Positions 43,241 through 57,975 of a stretch of DNA of 64,000 bases are shown here, one piece after another. This stretch comes from Aporrectodea caliginosa (lineage: Eukaryota; Annelida; Clitellata; Crassiclitellata; Lumbricidae), in contig JACEVL010000481.1 of the NCBI GenBank assembly GCA_020284085.1, positions 398,001 to 462,000 of the forward strand, given 5' to 3'. A model generated the notes under the pieces. That model was not told the DNA's origin, did no database searches, and worked only from the letters and a program-made list of their open reading frames with translations. Numbering within the stretch: position 1 is the first letter of the stretch; each line of letters opens with the position of its first letter. Made by a program: the position numbers and the translations under genes.

Positions 43241-46200
43241 ATGGCGTTTGCATTTAAACGATTTCTGCTTATAATGGTGATATGGAATTTCGGTAGTAAC
43301 ACACTGCCAGTGGTTGTCAGTGCAGTTCGCGGTAAGTGCAGTTTTATTCTTAGTTTCAAGTACTATGGTAGGGGTAAACTAATGTGTTGTGCTGTTATAC
43401 CGTAGGCTTTGCTAGTAGCGTAAGAGCTCCAACAAGAATATAGCTTGCACGATTTGATTTGTCTGCTTTCTACCTGGAATAGAAAAATAAATGTTGTTCC
43501 AAAATTACATGGGGCTCCACAGTAACGTCCTGGCAGCCATTTCGTATCAACGATTTGTGGGAGGATTTGTAAGCGTCGACAAATTCCGATTCTGTCGATC
43601 TGTCGACTGGTCCAATTTACAGCGTAGCGTTAACTCCTGTGTAGTAGTTTTTATGGTGTATCAATTAAATCGAACAGTTCCATTACTACAGTTACTGTAC
43701 TTAAATCGCCACAGTTTCTAAACGCATGAATCAATCAGCGACATTTATGACTGAAACTTTAAACTTCGTAAACGACAGCTAATCGCGTTTCATCAGCGCT
43801 TGTGAATAAACTGGTGCCCTGCGCTTGGCTTTCGAGTGGCGCTTTAGAAGTTTGGAGATTACGATTACGATTACGATTAAGAATATAAGCGCGTTTGCTA
43901 AAACCTGACAGGAGAGATTTCTGGTCACTATTTACTTAATCTTAACCTTTTCTTCTGAATGAACTTAGCACAATTTAATTTATGTCAGGCGAATTATAAT
44001 ATTATTATGTGTAGGCCTATACGCCTATATAAGCCTACTATTAGGCCTATATGATGAACTGTAGTTCTAAGACTTGAGTATTGGTAATAGACACGGATGT
44101 AACTAGTATAATAACCACTGATACCAAATACTAAATTTTAAGAATTTTCTTATCAGTTTTAGTCTATTATTATTGCAACTGTTGCTCCTGCAGAAGACTA
44201 CTGCCAAAATGAAGAATTTCAACCTCGATGTGTAAAAAATGAAGTCATAATTATGAAGAGCGCCACCTATGGACGAATGCGAATCGGTCGATGTATAACA
44301 GCAAAAGAAGTCGAGGCACACAGATTGGCTGTCGGTGACGACCCTCGCTACTTCGGATGTTCGGCACATGTTTTGTCGATACTGGATCGAAAGTGTTCTG
44401 GAAAGATCGATTGCGATGTTCGTGTGATTGACATGGCGTCTCTTGAAGATGTCGAACCGTGCTTCCCTGGGCTGTCAGGGTATCTCGAAGTCAGCTATGA
44501 CTGCATCACTGGTTAGCTTTATCTCACAATTTCATCGACATTTATAATTGGCATAAGTACTAAATCAATACAAATGTATCTATCGACTTTTATTTTATCA
44601 AATATATGCACTGCTAACGCTCTGATAGGCTTTGACTGTAGTTCAGCTAAATATTATCTTAGTTGAGACGTTTTATTATTCTTGTTTTATATTTGTCATG
44701 CATATGTTTGTCTTAGGACAAATAGTGAAAGCTTGTATACATCTAAAATAAATTTTACACAGCGTAAATATTATATATCCTTATCACAACGCGCATGATT
44801 AGGTAATTCAGTGCTCGTGAATAAGCTGGTGCCCTGCGCTTAGCTACAGGGTAGCTTTGGAAATTTGGAGTTTACTACTACGATTAGTAACAGGAAGTCC
44901 ATATTACGTGCAGTTGCAGATAAAGAACGCTCATGTTCGGTGACCGCTACCATGATTCCAATTCACATAACTGGTTCAACCGAATCTCAGCGAATCTGTG
45001 GAACAATGCGTCAGCCGTGGACGGTCGAGGCACCCATTGGTCAGAAGATCAGAATCAGTCTACTCGACTTCAGAACTTCAACTTCTGATCAGACTGCGGC
45101 ACAAGGCAAACAGTCGTGCAATGATTATGGCGTAATCGTGGAGAGAACAAGGAAACGCAACGTAACAATATGTGGCGATGGAGTGCACAGAGATAAGGAA
45201 GTGCACACAACATCCGGAAACGCAGTGGACATACTTTTAGACCAAAAGCAAGGCGTTACAAATGTTACACAGTTTGTGCTAAGACTAGAGGGTAGGTACA
45301 TTTCTCTTTAAAATATTCTCTTGCTACCTATTATGATGTCTAATGCAAAACCGGTGTGCTTTCTAGTGTTCTACTGTTATACATGTACAGTATAATCGCA
45401 ATTACAGTATATAATACTAGATTTCGTGCCCGGTTCGTCCTGAAGAGTAGGCGTGAAGCTCTGCCAAGTGGCGTCATCTGCCGAGTCGCCCGGACTCGAC
45501 GGGCTCAAGCGGTTTAAAGGTCAAATTGTGTAACCTTAAAATTTTGGTCTTTGATAAAACACTGACGAAGAATTTGCAATTTGCTCTCTTCAGCTGTTGG
45601 TTGTGTGGACTTGATTCCGCCAGAGGACGCTTGGTTGAAGAGAAGCGATGATTCAATTGTGATTGGATGTTACTCCAGTCGCCAAACTTGGCATCTTCAC
45701 TGCGAGGGAGAAAAGTGGATTGGCGTCTTTGGAAACTGCTCGCAAGGTTAGAGATCTCAGTAGTGAAGAAAACTTCGGGTAAATGTGCACATGAAGTGAT
45801 GGAACATTTGAAAGACAGCAGAACAATTGAATGAACTAAAATCAACTACTTATTACAAAAGTTTCAATCTGTTGGCTAAAAATTTACCTCTGTGTTGGAG
45901 AATCTAGACACCAAAGTTGAAAAAATGAAATTAGTCATAAACTGCCTAGCTTCACATATGTAATTTTATTAGCAGATTGAAATACCAACGATCTTTAATT
46001 TTGCTGTGGTAGACTATTAATTTCATACTAGCTTTGATCGTTATTGAATTTTTCACTTGCAGCACGTGATCCGATTGTTGAATCGGAGCCTAAATCAGAA
46101 ACACGAACTGATGAGCAAGGTAGGCAATTCTTGCGTTTAGTAGGGAAATGAAGCAAATGTATCTGCCTTGCTAGAGGGTACAGGTAGGACGCCTCTTAAC

Positions 46201-47425
46201 ATTCGTTTGTAGAAACGCCTAAGAATCGTGGTCTTCAGGTCGCTAGATCGATCCTTTTGCTACGTTGCAGACATTACCCGCAAGAACCTTCTCATAATTT
46301 CCCACTTTATTTCAACGCTTTACGAGAAGAATAAAATTGACATATTTTATCCTTATGTTCAAAGGTACTGGTAACTGTAAACATAATTTGGACAGAGGAT
46401 GATTTGGTTATTATCAGCATATTTGACAGTTTCAGATTTTCAAGAAAGACAATTGAAGCAAGAGACTTTAAGAATTAAATAGTCAATTTTCATTGTTACC
46501 AATGTTTTCAATAACTTCCTTCTAATCTGAAGTATTCTCAAACTTCAAACTTCAATCTTCAAGACTTTAAGTGAGAATAGTCTTAAAGTCAGTATAAAAG
46601 GAATGAATAAGTAATTTCTAGCTTGGACAGTACTTGAAGTACCTATCAGTTAATGTACAATGAATTGTAGAGGAAATGTGATAATTTTTTTGTCTATTGT
46701 TCTTTCTCTATTTTTAGTGTTGGTTTTGGTTGCTGTTGGGGGATTCACACTTACGATTTTCCTGGCCGTCTTATGCACAGGAATTGTTTGCTTTCGCAGG
46801 TACTTAATTTGACACAGATGTTAGCATTTGTTGACATTTCAATGACAATTATAATCTTTGGTTAGCATGTTCGTCAAATTTTAAAATCGTTATAATAGTT
46901 CTCATATAAAATGTTCAGTTTCACAGATTGGCCGTTTGTATTCATTTCCATATTATGCGAAGTATAACTCACAGCAAAATTCAGTCTACATGCAGCGTAA
47001 TGTTCTAGGATCAGGTCTAATGCACGTATCAATCAAGTTATGATTTTCTATCTAAGCATATCCCTCGGTCGGTTGCTTTGCATTTATGGATGAACGTTTG
47101 TCATTTTAGGCTAATAACCATTGTTTTGAAATTGCTCCCGGACATTCCAGCTAGTTGTAGTGTTGTATTTATGCTGAAATAAATGTGTCGCGATTTCAGA
47201 TATTCAGCTCAGAGCAAGAAACGACAAGATTACAGAACACTGAACTTTCAAATCAACTCCGCAAGAAGCCAACAAGGTCAATCGACAACTGTGTCAGGCA
47301 ACACAGGAAGCGACAGAGCAGCGCACGAAATGCCAACGTATTCAGTCTTCGTTGGAGAAAGTGACTTCAACGACGTCAATATACCAACCAGTTACAACCA
47401 AACAAATCCATGCGTTCGTCTGTGA
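43241..47425 (+). CDS. Receptor-like gene F: lectin/CUB-like/CCP-like transmembrane protein
   Basis: Complete seven-exon model: signal 43241-43331, SUEL-type lectin 44194-44511, CUB-like 44914-45291, CCP-like 45594-45746, linker 46063-46119, transmembrane 46718-46799, tail 47200-47425. Coding total is 1305 nt, 434 residues. The signal peptide (MAFAFKRFLL..., TLPVVVS) is closest to H. The lectin domain has YGR, eight Cys, a one-residue insertion (ASLEDVEPC) and EPC in place of DPC. The CUB-like domain has KRNVTIC. The membrane segment begins VLVLVAVGG and has Phe for the usual Cys in TIFLAVLC. The tail has QDYRTLNF and MPTYSVFVGES and ends NPCVRL, close to B. Confidence 0.9.
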
Positions 47426-48604
47426 AACATCGATATGAATCGCAATACATTATTACATATACATCAGTATCACAACTTTTTGGAACCTCGTCATTTCGCA
47501 GCAGTTGCTGGCTATTCTCATCGACTGGGCTAATGCACTTAACAGCGAACACTGATTCCAAGTGCGCAGTAAACCAAACAATCTCGTGCTACTATACTAT
47601 CACCCACTTATTCAGCTAAAATCTATATTTATTGTGCACCAAAATACGGTTAGAAATTGGTTTATTAAAGGATATTCTTACTTACTTACAATCTAGCGTT
47701 ATCTATTCTTCTTAGGTCTGCAGTTGGGCCCATTCAAGAAACTTACACTAGTTCCATTGTTTCCTATATAAGAATGTGTTTCAGCTATTTGATTGATTTG
47801 ATTATTAATTGATTTTTTTAAAACATTTAATGGATTAATATATAGGGCCTAGCATTTAATGGAACTCTTTTAATACGGCCAAATATTCCTTAAATTTTGA
47901 TTATCAGACATAAAATCGGTTAAATCTATACTCTGATTTTACACCAATTTATACATTTTTATCTTTAGCTTGAAACAGAACTCCAAAACAATTTAAAATT
48001 AAAATTCCTCCTAAGGCGTTAAATTTCTCCATTTCAGTTGTCATAGGAGCCATTATTCCGAAAATAGAAGAATATGTTGTGACTTCTTTTATTTTCTGTC
48101 GCGGCAGTCAGTGATGTAAGTAGGCTACTACTTTGCACTTCTATAGCCGCTGGAAACATGAATTCTGGTTTAGAATAAATTTTGCACAATATATCTTAAT
48201 GTTGACTTTGATGCCATATAACGCTTTTTAATAAGGCAATGACACTATTTAGATTAATCTGAAAAATAAAATAATTATGTAGTTTGTACTCGTTCCATTG
48301 AGGTAAATAATGCAGTCTGCTGCAACCATACGTCCTCTTTATGCTAAAATCATGCTAGATTTATGAGCAACTAAGCCTTGTCATATAAGTTTGCTGTAGG
48401 CCTACATGTATATGCGCCACGTTTACTACAGGATCGGATGTATCGTATTAATAGGTGAATTCGTGTCTGAAAAGTCGATAATTCCTTTCGAGGGTAATTT
48501 ACAAATGTTCAGATTAGATTAGATTAGATTACTAGATAAAAGAATGTGAAAATAACATGAAAAGCACACATTTGAATAAATGCATCTGATAGTCTTAAGT
48601 TGCG
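47426..48604. other. F-G spacer
   Basis: AT-rich, no supported coding. A short attagattagatt run occurs near 48521. Nothing else is recognised. Confidence 0.5.
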
Positions 48605-48627
48605 CGTTTTGAGATGACCCCTAACCT
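48605..48627 (+). promoter_or_regulatory. Array-wide promoter-like module, gene G
   Basis: CGTTTTGAGATGACCCCTAA, then ATTAATGCGCGATA at 48681-48694. It is about 256 bp before the gene G ATG and is the most diverged of the seven copies. Confidence 0.6.
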
Positions 48628-48882
48628 ATATCAACGTAATCTAAATTCCAGAGAATAAGCAACTCTGCACGGTTAAATAGATTAATGCGCGATATTATTT
48701 TTGTGTTGCTGGCCAAAGGCTGGCTAACATCTTACCAGCAGAGTTAATATTGAATGTACTCTTGCATGTAGGCCTATATGAGTTTGCTTTAGACTTAATG
48801 TCAGTTTTGACAGTAGGATAGACTTAAGGTTAGCTGTTGGCTCTGCTGCATAAATATATTACAGTAGCGATACATGCCAATT

Positions 48883-51800
48883 ATGGTTAGAAACATGTAT
48901 CTACTGACAGTAATTATAGCATGGAATTTACTGCATACTGCATTGTCCGGGAAAATAACGAACAATCCAGGTAAATATCAAATTTGAAGCTCTATTTTTA
49001 CAGTAGACCTATAATTTGCGCTACCCTACAGTATTTTTGTGGTAAAATAGTTGGCTGTATAATCCTGTGTTACTAAGAGAAGATCAGTCAGTTGAGCCAA
49101 CCCCTACAGGCAGCCATGGGTATGATATATGTTAGCGACTTCAGTTTTATTGAGGGCAGGTGGCTCCCTCGTCGAACGGTCAATGTCGGTCTAATAACAC
49201 GATGATCCTGCCGTCGAGAAATACCTCGTAGATGCAAGTGACGCAGAGTCCCAACACCTTTCTAACCACGATGTGGGTTTGACAGACAGGCATTCGTCGC
49301 CTGTCTGCCAACTGGGACTTTATTGGCCTTTCCTTCACCGAATCTCAAATTCTGGGGTATAGTAGGTATACAATACATTGGCCACTGGCCAGTAATACAG
49401 TATGTGTGATTCTGTCCAGCGTGGGGTCTGTTACCCTCTGAATAAGTGGTCTGGTCCAACAGAGCTGAGGTATCGTTGCAATGCGATCAAATACCGTGAA
49501 ACCTATAGCATCCATCATAGAACCGAAATAAATCAAATATATTATTATTAACTTTAATTTTGCAACAAACTACGCATTTGTCTTATATTTACATAGGGTT
49601 ATCCCTATAGGCCTACAGTCTGCAATAGGCAACATTAACATTTTATTGTTACAATCAGAACTATAGGTGTGCAATATTCTAGAGGCATGACGTATCATGC
49701 TGGATTGTAAATCTAAGCCAGCTCTAGAGTTCAAATCCCAGAAAAATGCTTTGATGTTTTTACTCAAGTTGCGTTACCAATTCAGCTCTAACGTGATTAG
49801 GCCTATATATATCGACCGTACACCTTCGGTGGGAAGATAAGTTTTAAGAGTAAAATGTATAATTTCAACAGAAAGTATTCGCCTCTGAGTAGATTCCTGG
49901 AAGGGGCGCTATATAAATTTCCAGAATGAATTCGCTGTTTTACTAATTAAACTAGTGATTCTCTATATATTATTTTCAACAGAAGACTACTGTCAATATG
50001 AAATTTTTCAACCACGATGTTTGAAGAATGAGATCATTCGTATAGAAAGCGCCACCTATGGACGCATGCGCGTTGGTCGATGTATAACTGCTGCAGAAGT
50101 TGACGAACAGAAAACTCTGTCTGGAGATGTCTCCCGTTTTATTGGCTGTTCAGCTGATGTTTTGCCACTCCTGGATCAAAAGTGTTCTGGAAAGGTTGAG
50201 TGCGATGTTCGGGTCATTGACATGTCGCGCGAGAAGGCCACACCCTGTTTTCCTGGTCTAAACGTATACCTTGAAGTCAGCTATGAATGCATCAATGGTC
50301 AGTTTTAACTCATTATCACAGAATATTTGTGGGCACATGCATTGTATGTATCTACTACTGCTTAGGGAACACCATTAAAAATATATAATTAGAAAACTGA
50401 TTGGGGGGGGGGGGTAGACTGAAATGAATACATTCGGTATTTGCCAAATCAAATACGCCAGAGTGTTGACTTTGCACAATTATAAGTAGATGTCTATAAC
50501 AGCGCAGTGGAGAAAGCTGCATCGCTGTTAAGCCTGGGTAGGCCCATATCGAGGGTTATAATGACGTAAACAACGAAAAGTTCTAGAACAGAGGTAATGG
50601 GAGTGTCCCAGCAGTAGCCAGAACAAGTAGCTTAGCATATGGAACTCTTCCAGCAGGGAACCGAAAAAAGCCTTGGACGAATTTTGAGCATGAGAAAAGC
50701 ATTGATGACTGAAGCTTTTAATTTCAAACATATTCAAAAATAAAATTATTAAACAAATGTTGATTTTCCGCAATATACCTCATGATATCACCGGATTTGC
50801 TATGCTATCATTTGCCATTCAGGCCATTTATAGGAAACCGGACCTAGTTTCTTTCAGTTAACAGCGCCATCTTAGTGTGGCTTATAATATTATTAGCATA
50901 CAAACGAATGTAAGCTTAATACATTAAGTTATGTGTGTTGTTAGGAAATATAATACAACTGCAATTCGTTCATATGAACAGCGAATGTATAAATGCAAAT
51001 CCCTATATTAACTTATCAATCGATCGGTTGCATAGACGCCTAGAGGGATAAGGAAAGTCACGGGCATTGCAAAGGTAAACTTCAACAGTAGTTTCTGTAT
51101 TAAAGCTCAGAGTCTCGGAGTCAGAGTCTATCAAGAATGAATCAATAGGCCTATAAATTTACTGTATAATATCTGTTCTGACTTTGTCTAGTTGCAGACG
51201 AAGAGCGTTCGTGTTCCGTGTCTGCTTCTGTTGTTCCAACTCACATAATCGGTTTCTCGGATGAGTCTAATCGAATCTGCGGAACAACATCGCAGCCCTG
51301 GATTGTAGATGCGCCCGATGGACAGAAAATTAGGATTAGTCTGCTCGACTTTACAGCATCAATGTTGGAACAAAGCAAACTGCCATGCAATAGCTACGGA
51401 TTCATTGTGGATAAAGCACGCAAACGAAATATAACGATATGCGGTGGTGGAGCGCGAAGGGAATTGGAATTGTATACTTCAATTGGAAATGTAGTAGAGA
51501 TATTTCTAAATCCTTCAAGTCAAACAGAAAACAGTGATAATCGAGCTCAATTCTTGATAAAGGTTGAAGGTACGTAAAATACGGTGACTTCTCTAATTCA
51601 ATTTAGATATCAATTTAGATATCGCATGCACCTCAAGATGAACAGATTTGTAAATCTATCTAATCAAAGAATGACTCAGCTAGAAATTTTATTTGGCAAA
51701 TAGGCCTTGAGATAAAAATGTCTAGCTGACAGCCTGACACACACGTTGGAACAAAGTTTGACCAACGCTTCTCAACATTGTCCCAACGTTGCCAAAAATT

Positions 51801-54800
51801 GTCTCAACATGTGTGTGCTGACTGAGAATATGGTTACGTTTGACCATACTTTTCAACTCTGCCTGACAAATCAATTTCACGTAGGCTTATGAGGCGCCTA
51901 CTAAATTCATAGTAACCTAAATTGGATAACCATTAACTCTGTATAGAATAAACATTTGTTTCCTTGTATCGTAAGTTCCATACCCTTGAATTTAATTTTG
52001 CCCTCTACAAAATGACCAGCATTTTGAGTAGGCTACGTATTAAATACAGCCAGTTCGAGAATATATCTAAAGTTTTATTGTTAACAGTTTCTACCAAACG
52101 TTATAAGAGATAGGTTAATACATCAAATACAGCCACGTAAAGGAAACAATGTCTAAAGTTTTCTTTTTTCAGTTTCTAGCAAAAAGTATGAATTCCTAAC
52201 AGTAAACAACTGTAACTTTTATGCTGCATACAGCCATTGGTTGTTCGGACTTGATTCCGCCAGAGGACGCTTGGTTGAAGAGAAGCGATGATTCCATTGT
52301 GATTGGATGTTACTCCAGTCGCCAAACTTGGCATCTTCGCTGCGAAGGAGAAAAGTGGATTGGAGTCTTTGGAAACTGTTCCGAAGGTCTGGCGTATGTT
52401 CTAAATTGTCTAAAATCACCTGCACTGTGTCTTACAAGCATTATTGGCTTACATATATTATTGTGAAAATGATGCAGTTTAAACTAATTAGTTAAAAGTT
52501 ATGGCTATTTTACCATGCTAGACACCACATATTAATAATTTAAGCCTACTTTATGATACACTGAGATATATAGTTTGCAGAGTTATTAGAAAAGATTAAT
52601 CCACATCCTGATTACGATTCAACTTACCATTTCAGGGCCCATTCGTAAGGCGAGGTTCGATTAAGTCGAAAGTAATTTAGCAACATATTATTATACAGCG
52701 GTGTTGTTAGCATAAGGTTTATGAACGTTTTTAGTTAACAAAAGAAATCTGTAATTTTAAGATAACCGGTTGTTCTTTCAATGAAACCTCATTTTGACAA
52801 AACAATTTTTTATAATTACATGTACTTGATTCCTGTTTCTGTTTAGAACATGAGCTGGTTGTACAATCTGAGGTTATTCCCGAAGGCTGGAGCGACAAGC
52901 AAGGTAATTACGCTACAGGCCTATCCTATTTCTAGACAATAAAGCGTTGTAAATCATTATCGATTACGTGGTAAACAGTTCATTTAAGAGTAGAATCACG
53001 AAACCAATCTCTCAATTTTGAAGCTACAATTCTGAGCCGCATCGTATCGTGATCCGTAATCGTAAACTACAAATTTACGATTAGCCCACGTTACGATACG
53101 ATTCAATATTGTATCCTCTCAATTGAGAGATTAATTTCGGAAATTTCTTTTTTATCCGAATTTACTATATTCACTGAAAGTAAAAACTAGATTTCTTCCT
53201 TATACTTATTGAAATCTTCTGTGCTGATCTGCGCTTGAGAATTTTAGTGCAGCGTCTGTCTCTCTTTGTCTCTGTTTTTTCTCTGTCTCTCTTTTTCTAT
53301 TTCGCTTTCTCTCTGTGTATGTCTCTCTCTGTCTCTGTGTGTCTGTCTCTCTGTCTGTCTGTCTGTCTCTCTCTGTTTCTATCTCTCTCTGTGTGTCTGT
53401 CTGTCTCTCTAACTCTTTCTTATCCTTGTATCTCTCCGTACCATTCCTCTTGACAAGTGAAGTTGCTGCATGTTTTTTGTGTTGTACATATTTCTGAGTA
53501 CATGGAAGCAGAGACCTCTTACTTTGCTCTGACGTGGGAAATTTTTAAACTGCCTCATATAATTATGAGTTTAAAAGGGAATCATACATGTCATAAAATT
53601 GCTCGCGAAGAACTTTCAAATCTGTAAAACTTACTTAAATGTTTTAGTTAGATCAATAAGCTGAATCGTAATATCTTGAAGTTCTGCTACTTTGCGATTC
53701 AGCAAAGAATCCCGGATGACCCATAATTTTGTTCCCAACTATTGAAATTGTAGAAATAATTATAAAGATTAATATTCGCGCTGATGTGTGTTCTTTTAGT
53801 TTTAACTGTGGTTGCCGTCGCAGGATTTACGCTGACTGTTTGCCTAGCAATTCTTTGCACAGGAATAGTTTGTCTACGCAGGTAGGCCTACGTTTCTTAG
53901 TCCATGACCAAAGAAAAATCTATTCGTTCCTAATGCAAACAATCAAAAAATTGCTTTTGCTAATATGAGCAGTAGCCATGTTCACAAGCAAAAGTATTTA
54001 CGAAACGAATTCGTTTGAACCATTTTAAATCCATAGTTCTGTAAATTGTATTGAACAGGCTACCGCTTAAATTTTCTCTTAAAAAAGAAAATACATGTTA
54101 ATCATACATTAACGTTTAACTAATGTAAGCATTTTCAATTCTCTAATAAAACAACGAAAAGATAAGGTTTACGGCTAAGATATAGCCGTTTCTGTTGTAA
54201 ACTGAAAACTGTCGCCACTCTTTTTGATTTTAAGATAAAAGGTTAACGGTAGTAAAACTGGTATCACCCTTACCTTATGGACGTCATCTGCTTTAACGTT
54301 CTTCACTTTCTGTCATAGAGAACAACAGAAGATTATTGAGACTTTATATTCTCTTCTATCTTCTCTTTTCTAAGGGTCGTATTCCACTTACGTACGTGCC
54401 TGCATAAAAATCATACATATAGGGCCTATGTGTACAACTGTACATATAATTATATACACACTTACATTCACACTTACATACATGCATATACATACACACA
54501 ATAAAAATGTTAAATAACATTGCAATTATTTAGTTCTTTTTGGTTTTAGTGTTTTTCTTTTACTTTAAGGCCGAGGGAAGCTACCTCGACGCAGTTATTT
54601 CTGGATTTCCAAGCTACTGCCACTTCTAATTACTTACCACTACTAAGATTTCTTAATATAGTTTTGTAATTAGGCCCCCATCCAGCGGGATTATTCCCTT
54701 CGGGTAAGCCCATTGCTCCCTTATCTATGCACTGATATTTGTATATTAATAATGATTAACCTTGTGTTTGACTGCTGTGAAACATTATGTTTTGTTCTTG

Positions 54801-55083
54801 TTCTTTTGGTTTTGGGATCAATAAACGAATTGATTGATTGATTGATTGATTTGTAATGCATTTTAGATTCTCTTCCAAAAACAAAAAGAAGCAGGATTAT
54901 AATACGCTGACGTATCAGATAAATTCGGCTCAGAGGCAACAGAGAGACCAGAGAATGTTCAGTGACTTGACAGTAACTGACTCCACTGCAAATGACGCGC
55001 ATAGAATGAATATGCAGCAGGCGCCAATGTATTCCGTCTTCGTCGATGAGAGTGGCTCCAGTGGAAATCATCCCGCCAATTAG
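48883..55083 (+). CDS. Receptor-like gene G: lectin/CUB-like/CCP-like transmembrane protein, second tail class
   Basis: Complete seven-exon model: signal 48883-48970, SUEL-type lectin 49983-50297, CUB-like 51192-51569, CCP-like 52234-52386, linker 52847-52903, transmembrane 53800-53881, tail 54867-55083. Coding total is 1290 nt, 429 residues. The signal peptide starts MVRNMYLLTV. The lectin domain is the most divergent on the plus strand (DVSRFIGCS where the others have DPRYLGCS or DPRYFGCS) but keeps YGR, with TPC for DPC. The CUB-like domain has KRNITIC and VDAPDGQ for the usual VEAPVGQ. The linker has VVQSE. The membrane segment and tail (QDYNTLTY, QQAPMYSVFVDES) match E. Its introns hold a nested hairpin (53006-53132) and a CT/GT-rich microsatellite. 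Confidence 0.9.
53006..53132. repeat. Nested hairpin, possible small MITE
   Basis: The outer arms aatctctcaatt (53006-53017) and aattgagagatt (53121-53132) are exact complements. Inside, taatcgtaaa (53057-53066) and tttacgatta (53074-53083) form a perfect stem, with cgtatcgt/acgatacg between. It lies in the linker-transmembrane intron of gene G. Confidence 0.75.
53256..53430 (+). repeat. CTCT/CTGT-rich microsatellite
   Basis: Irregular tract of tctctctgtctg-type repeats. Ser/Leu/Val/Cys-rich frames across it are artefacts. Confidence 0.9.
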
Positions 55084-55795
55084 GTTCGGTTACCATTACA
55101 TTACAAGAAAAGCCACCATGTTTATTACTATGCTTCGCTACGATGGTCAATTTGCACTTATGCTCTATGTGTCTAACACTGTCTATATAATATTATGATA
55201 TTTATAGCCTGTTATGCTTTGGAGAATGTTTAATATATGTAACGCACAAGGTTTTCATCGAGCATATATGTACGGCGCTATTCAAGCTTACATATTAGAT
55301 TAGAATGAATTTGTTGGATTTGTATAATAGTAGTGTTGTCTTCTGCAAAAATCTTCTTCGATGAATTTATAATATTTACTAATGATACTAATGTATTTCT
55401 TTCAGATAAATCGATAGATTTTTTAGTTAGTAAAGTAATTGTTGAACTGCAACTGCATCAGCTTGGTTTATATAGCTAACAGACTTTCTCTGAATTTCGA
55501 TAAAACCAACTTTATAATATAGCCTATAATATTATTAGTTACTCCGACCTCGTCGTAAATTAATATCCAATAGCAACCTCAACATTAGCATTGACAACAT
55601 TAGCCAACTATTGCGCAAGTGTCTTGTGCGGAATTCTAACATGGAAAGAATAATGTTATAAAGCTATATTAAGTAAGACATTGTCAACAATATTGGCATA
55701 TTATCTCGATTTAGTTATATCTTACCGATTAATGTACTAGTTGCATTGTATTACTCCTTAATAATATTTATTTATTTATTTCTACACCTAACTTA
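55084..55795. other. 3' flank of gene G
   Basis: AT-rich, no supported coding and no recognised repeat before the (AAT)n tract. Confidence 0.45.
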
Positions 55796-55824
55796 TTGCA
55801 ATATCACCATGGACTAATAGTAAT

Positions 55825-56412
<588 letters not shown>

Positions 56413-56569
56413 GTAATTTCCTTTTCCAGCGCCTTTGCATCTGGCGGTAGACTGCCATAGCATTTCCAGGCACGTTCGCTGATGTTGTGAAGGACGAAGC
56501 CTCATTATCTAGATAGGGTTCTACCCGTAACAGCTCCTAGCGTAATTTTAGTAATACCTGAGGAATTGC

Positions 56570-57400
56570 ACTTCGGTACCTCAGGTCAAACAAAATAATT
56601 ATAATTTTTTAAATTAATAATAATAGACGTGCATCATAATTGAAGTGACGTGACAATAGGCCTTCATTCTCTAAATTTAAATATTAATGATAGACGTGCT
56701 TAACAATTAAACTGACGTAGCAATAGGCCTTTATTCTCTAAATTTGTATCTTAATGATAGACGCGTTTAATAAATGCAGCGACGTAACAATCGGGCTTTA
56801 TTCTCTCTTTTTAAAATTATTAATAGAAATGCTTCACATAATTACAGTGACGTAACAATACGTCTTCATTCTCCACATTTTAAATTATTAAAAGTAGACC
56901 TGTTTCATAATTGATGTGACGTAACAATGAGTCTTTATTCTCTAAATTTATATTGCTAATAATAAACGTGTTTCATAAATAAGGTGACGTAACAATGGGC
57001 ATTAAGTCTCCAAATTAAAATTGCACTTCTCTCATAATTGAAGTGACGTAACAATTGGTGTTTATTATATAAATTAATTTTTTAAACATACGAAGTGACG
57101 TAACAATGGTCATTTAGTCTCTAAATTAAAATTATCAATACACTTGTTTCATAATTGAAGTGACGTAACAATCGGTCTCTGTTCTCTAAATAAATTTTTT
57201 CAATGACATACGAAGTGACGTAATAATAGGCCTTGGTTCCAACATTATTAATAATGCACTTGTTTCATAATTGAAGTGACGTAACAATATGCCTTTATTA
57301 TGTAAATTTAAGCTGTTAATAATTGAGTGTTGCATAATCAATATGACGTAACAATAGACCTTTATTCTTTAAATTAAAAAAACTTCAATAATAGACTGGA
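56570..57400 (+). repeat. TGACGTAA satellite, block 1 (about 68-bp period)
   Basis: A dozen degenerate copies of a unit with ttcataattgaagtgacgta, then acaat, ttattctctaaatt and a poly-AT stretch. Cores fall near 56644, 56712, 56780, 56848, 56917, 56984, 57043, 57094, 57161, 57215, 57277 and 57342, so the spacing is 65-69 bp for most. Confidence 0.88.
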
Positions 57401-57454
57401 CAAATTTATTTCTTTATAAAGCCAACAAACATAAATGCAGACTTATTAAAATGA

Positions 57455-57760
57455 CTGTCTAAAGACAACTGAACCTATGATTAGACCGAAAGTAGAGCGA
57501 TTTAACCACCGGCAATCCATTATGTTTTGCCTGTGAATATGCTGGTTCCCGAGTCTTCGCTTTTTTAGGCGCTACAGAAATCTTGAGATTTCGGTTACGA
57601 TTACGATAAAAGTCATTTAGTTTTGGGCTGTTAGGTTTCCTGATTCTGTCAAATCGAGGTGCATAAGGCAGACAGGGAGTTTCCAATTTGAAGGGCGACT
57701 GATAAGCGCTGGAGCAGATGGCTGGTCTCACGCTAGTCATTTGTCACTGAAGGTCTCCTA
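57455..57760. other. Unidentified segment within satellite
   Basis: Interrupts the satellite. Contains a gtgaatatgctggt block and ggttacgattacgat that also occur at 43801-43880 and, in part, 44816-44885 in gene F, so it is a dispersed repeat of unknown type. Confidence 0.4.
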
Positions 57761-57899
57761 GTTCTTGAACAAACTCTACTGCCTCGGGGTCGTTTCGACT
57801 GCAACATAGATTGTGTGGTTGCAAGATAACAGCATATTTGCATGCCTTATAACGAGCTGCCTTTCCGCTGCGCAATTTGCATATTACGAAGTTGGATGC

Positions 57900-57975
57900 T
57901 CATCTAATGGACTTGTTTCGTAATTGAGGTGACGAAACAATAAACCTTTATTCACTAAATTAAAATTTTTAGTAA
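57900..57975 (+). repeat. TGACGTAA satellite, isolated unit
   Basis: One unit (cttgtttcgtaattgaggtg, then acgaaacaat and ttattcactaaatt) directly left of the LTR-like insertion. Confidence 0.7.

Noticed and set aside
53235..53497. Ser/Val/Cys-rich ORFs
   Set aside because: Produced by the CTCT/CTGT microsatellite in an intron of gene G.
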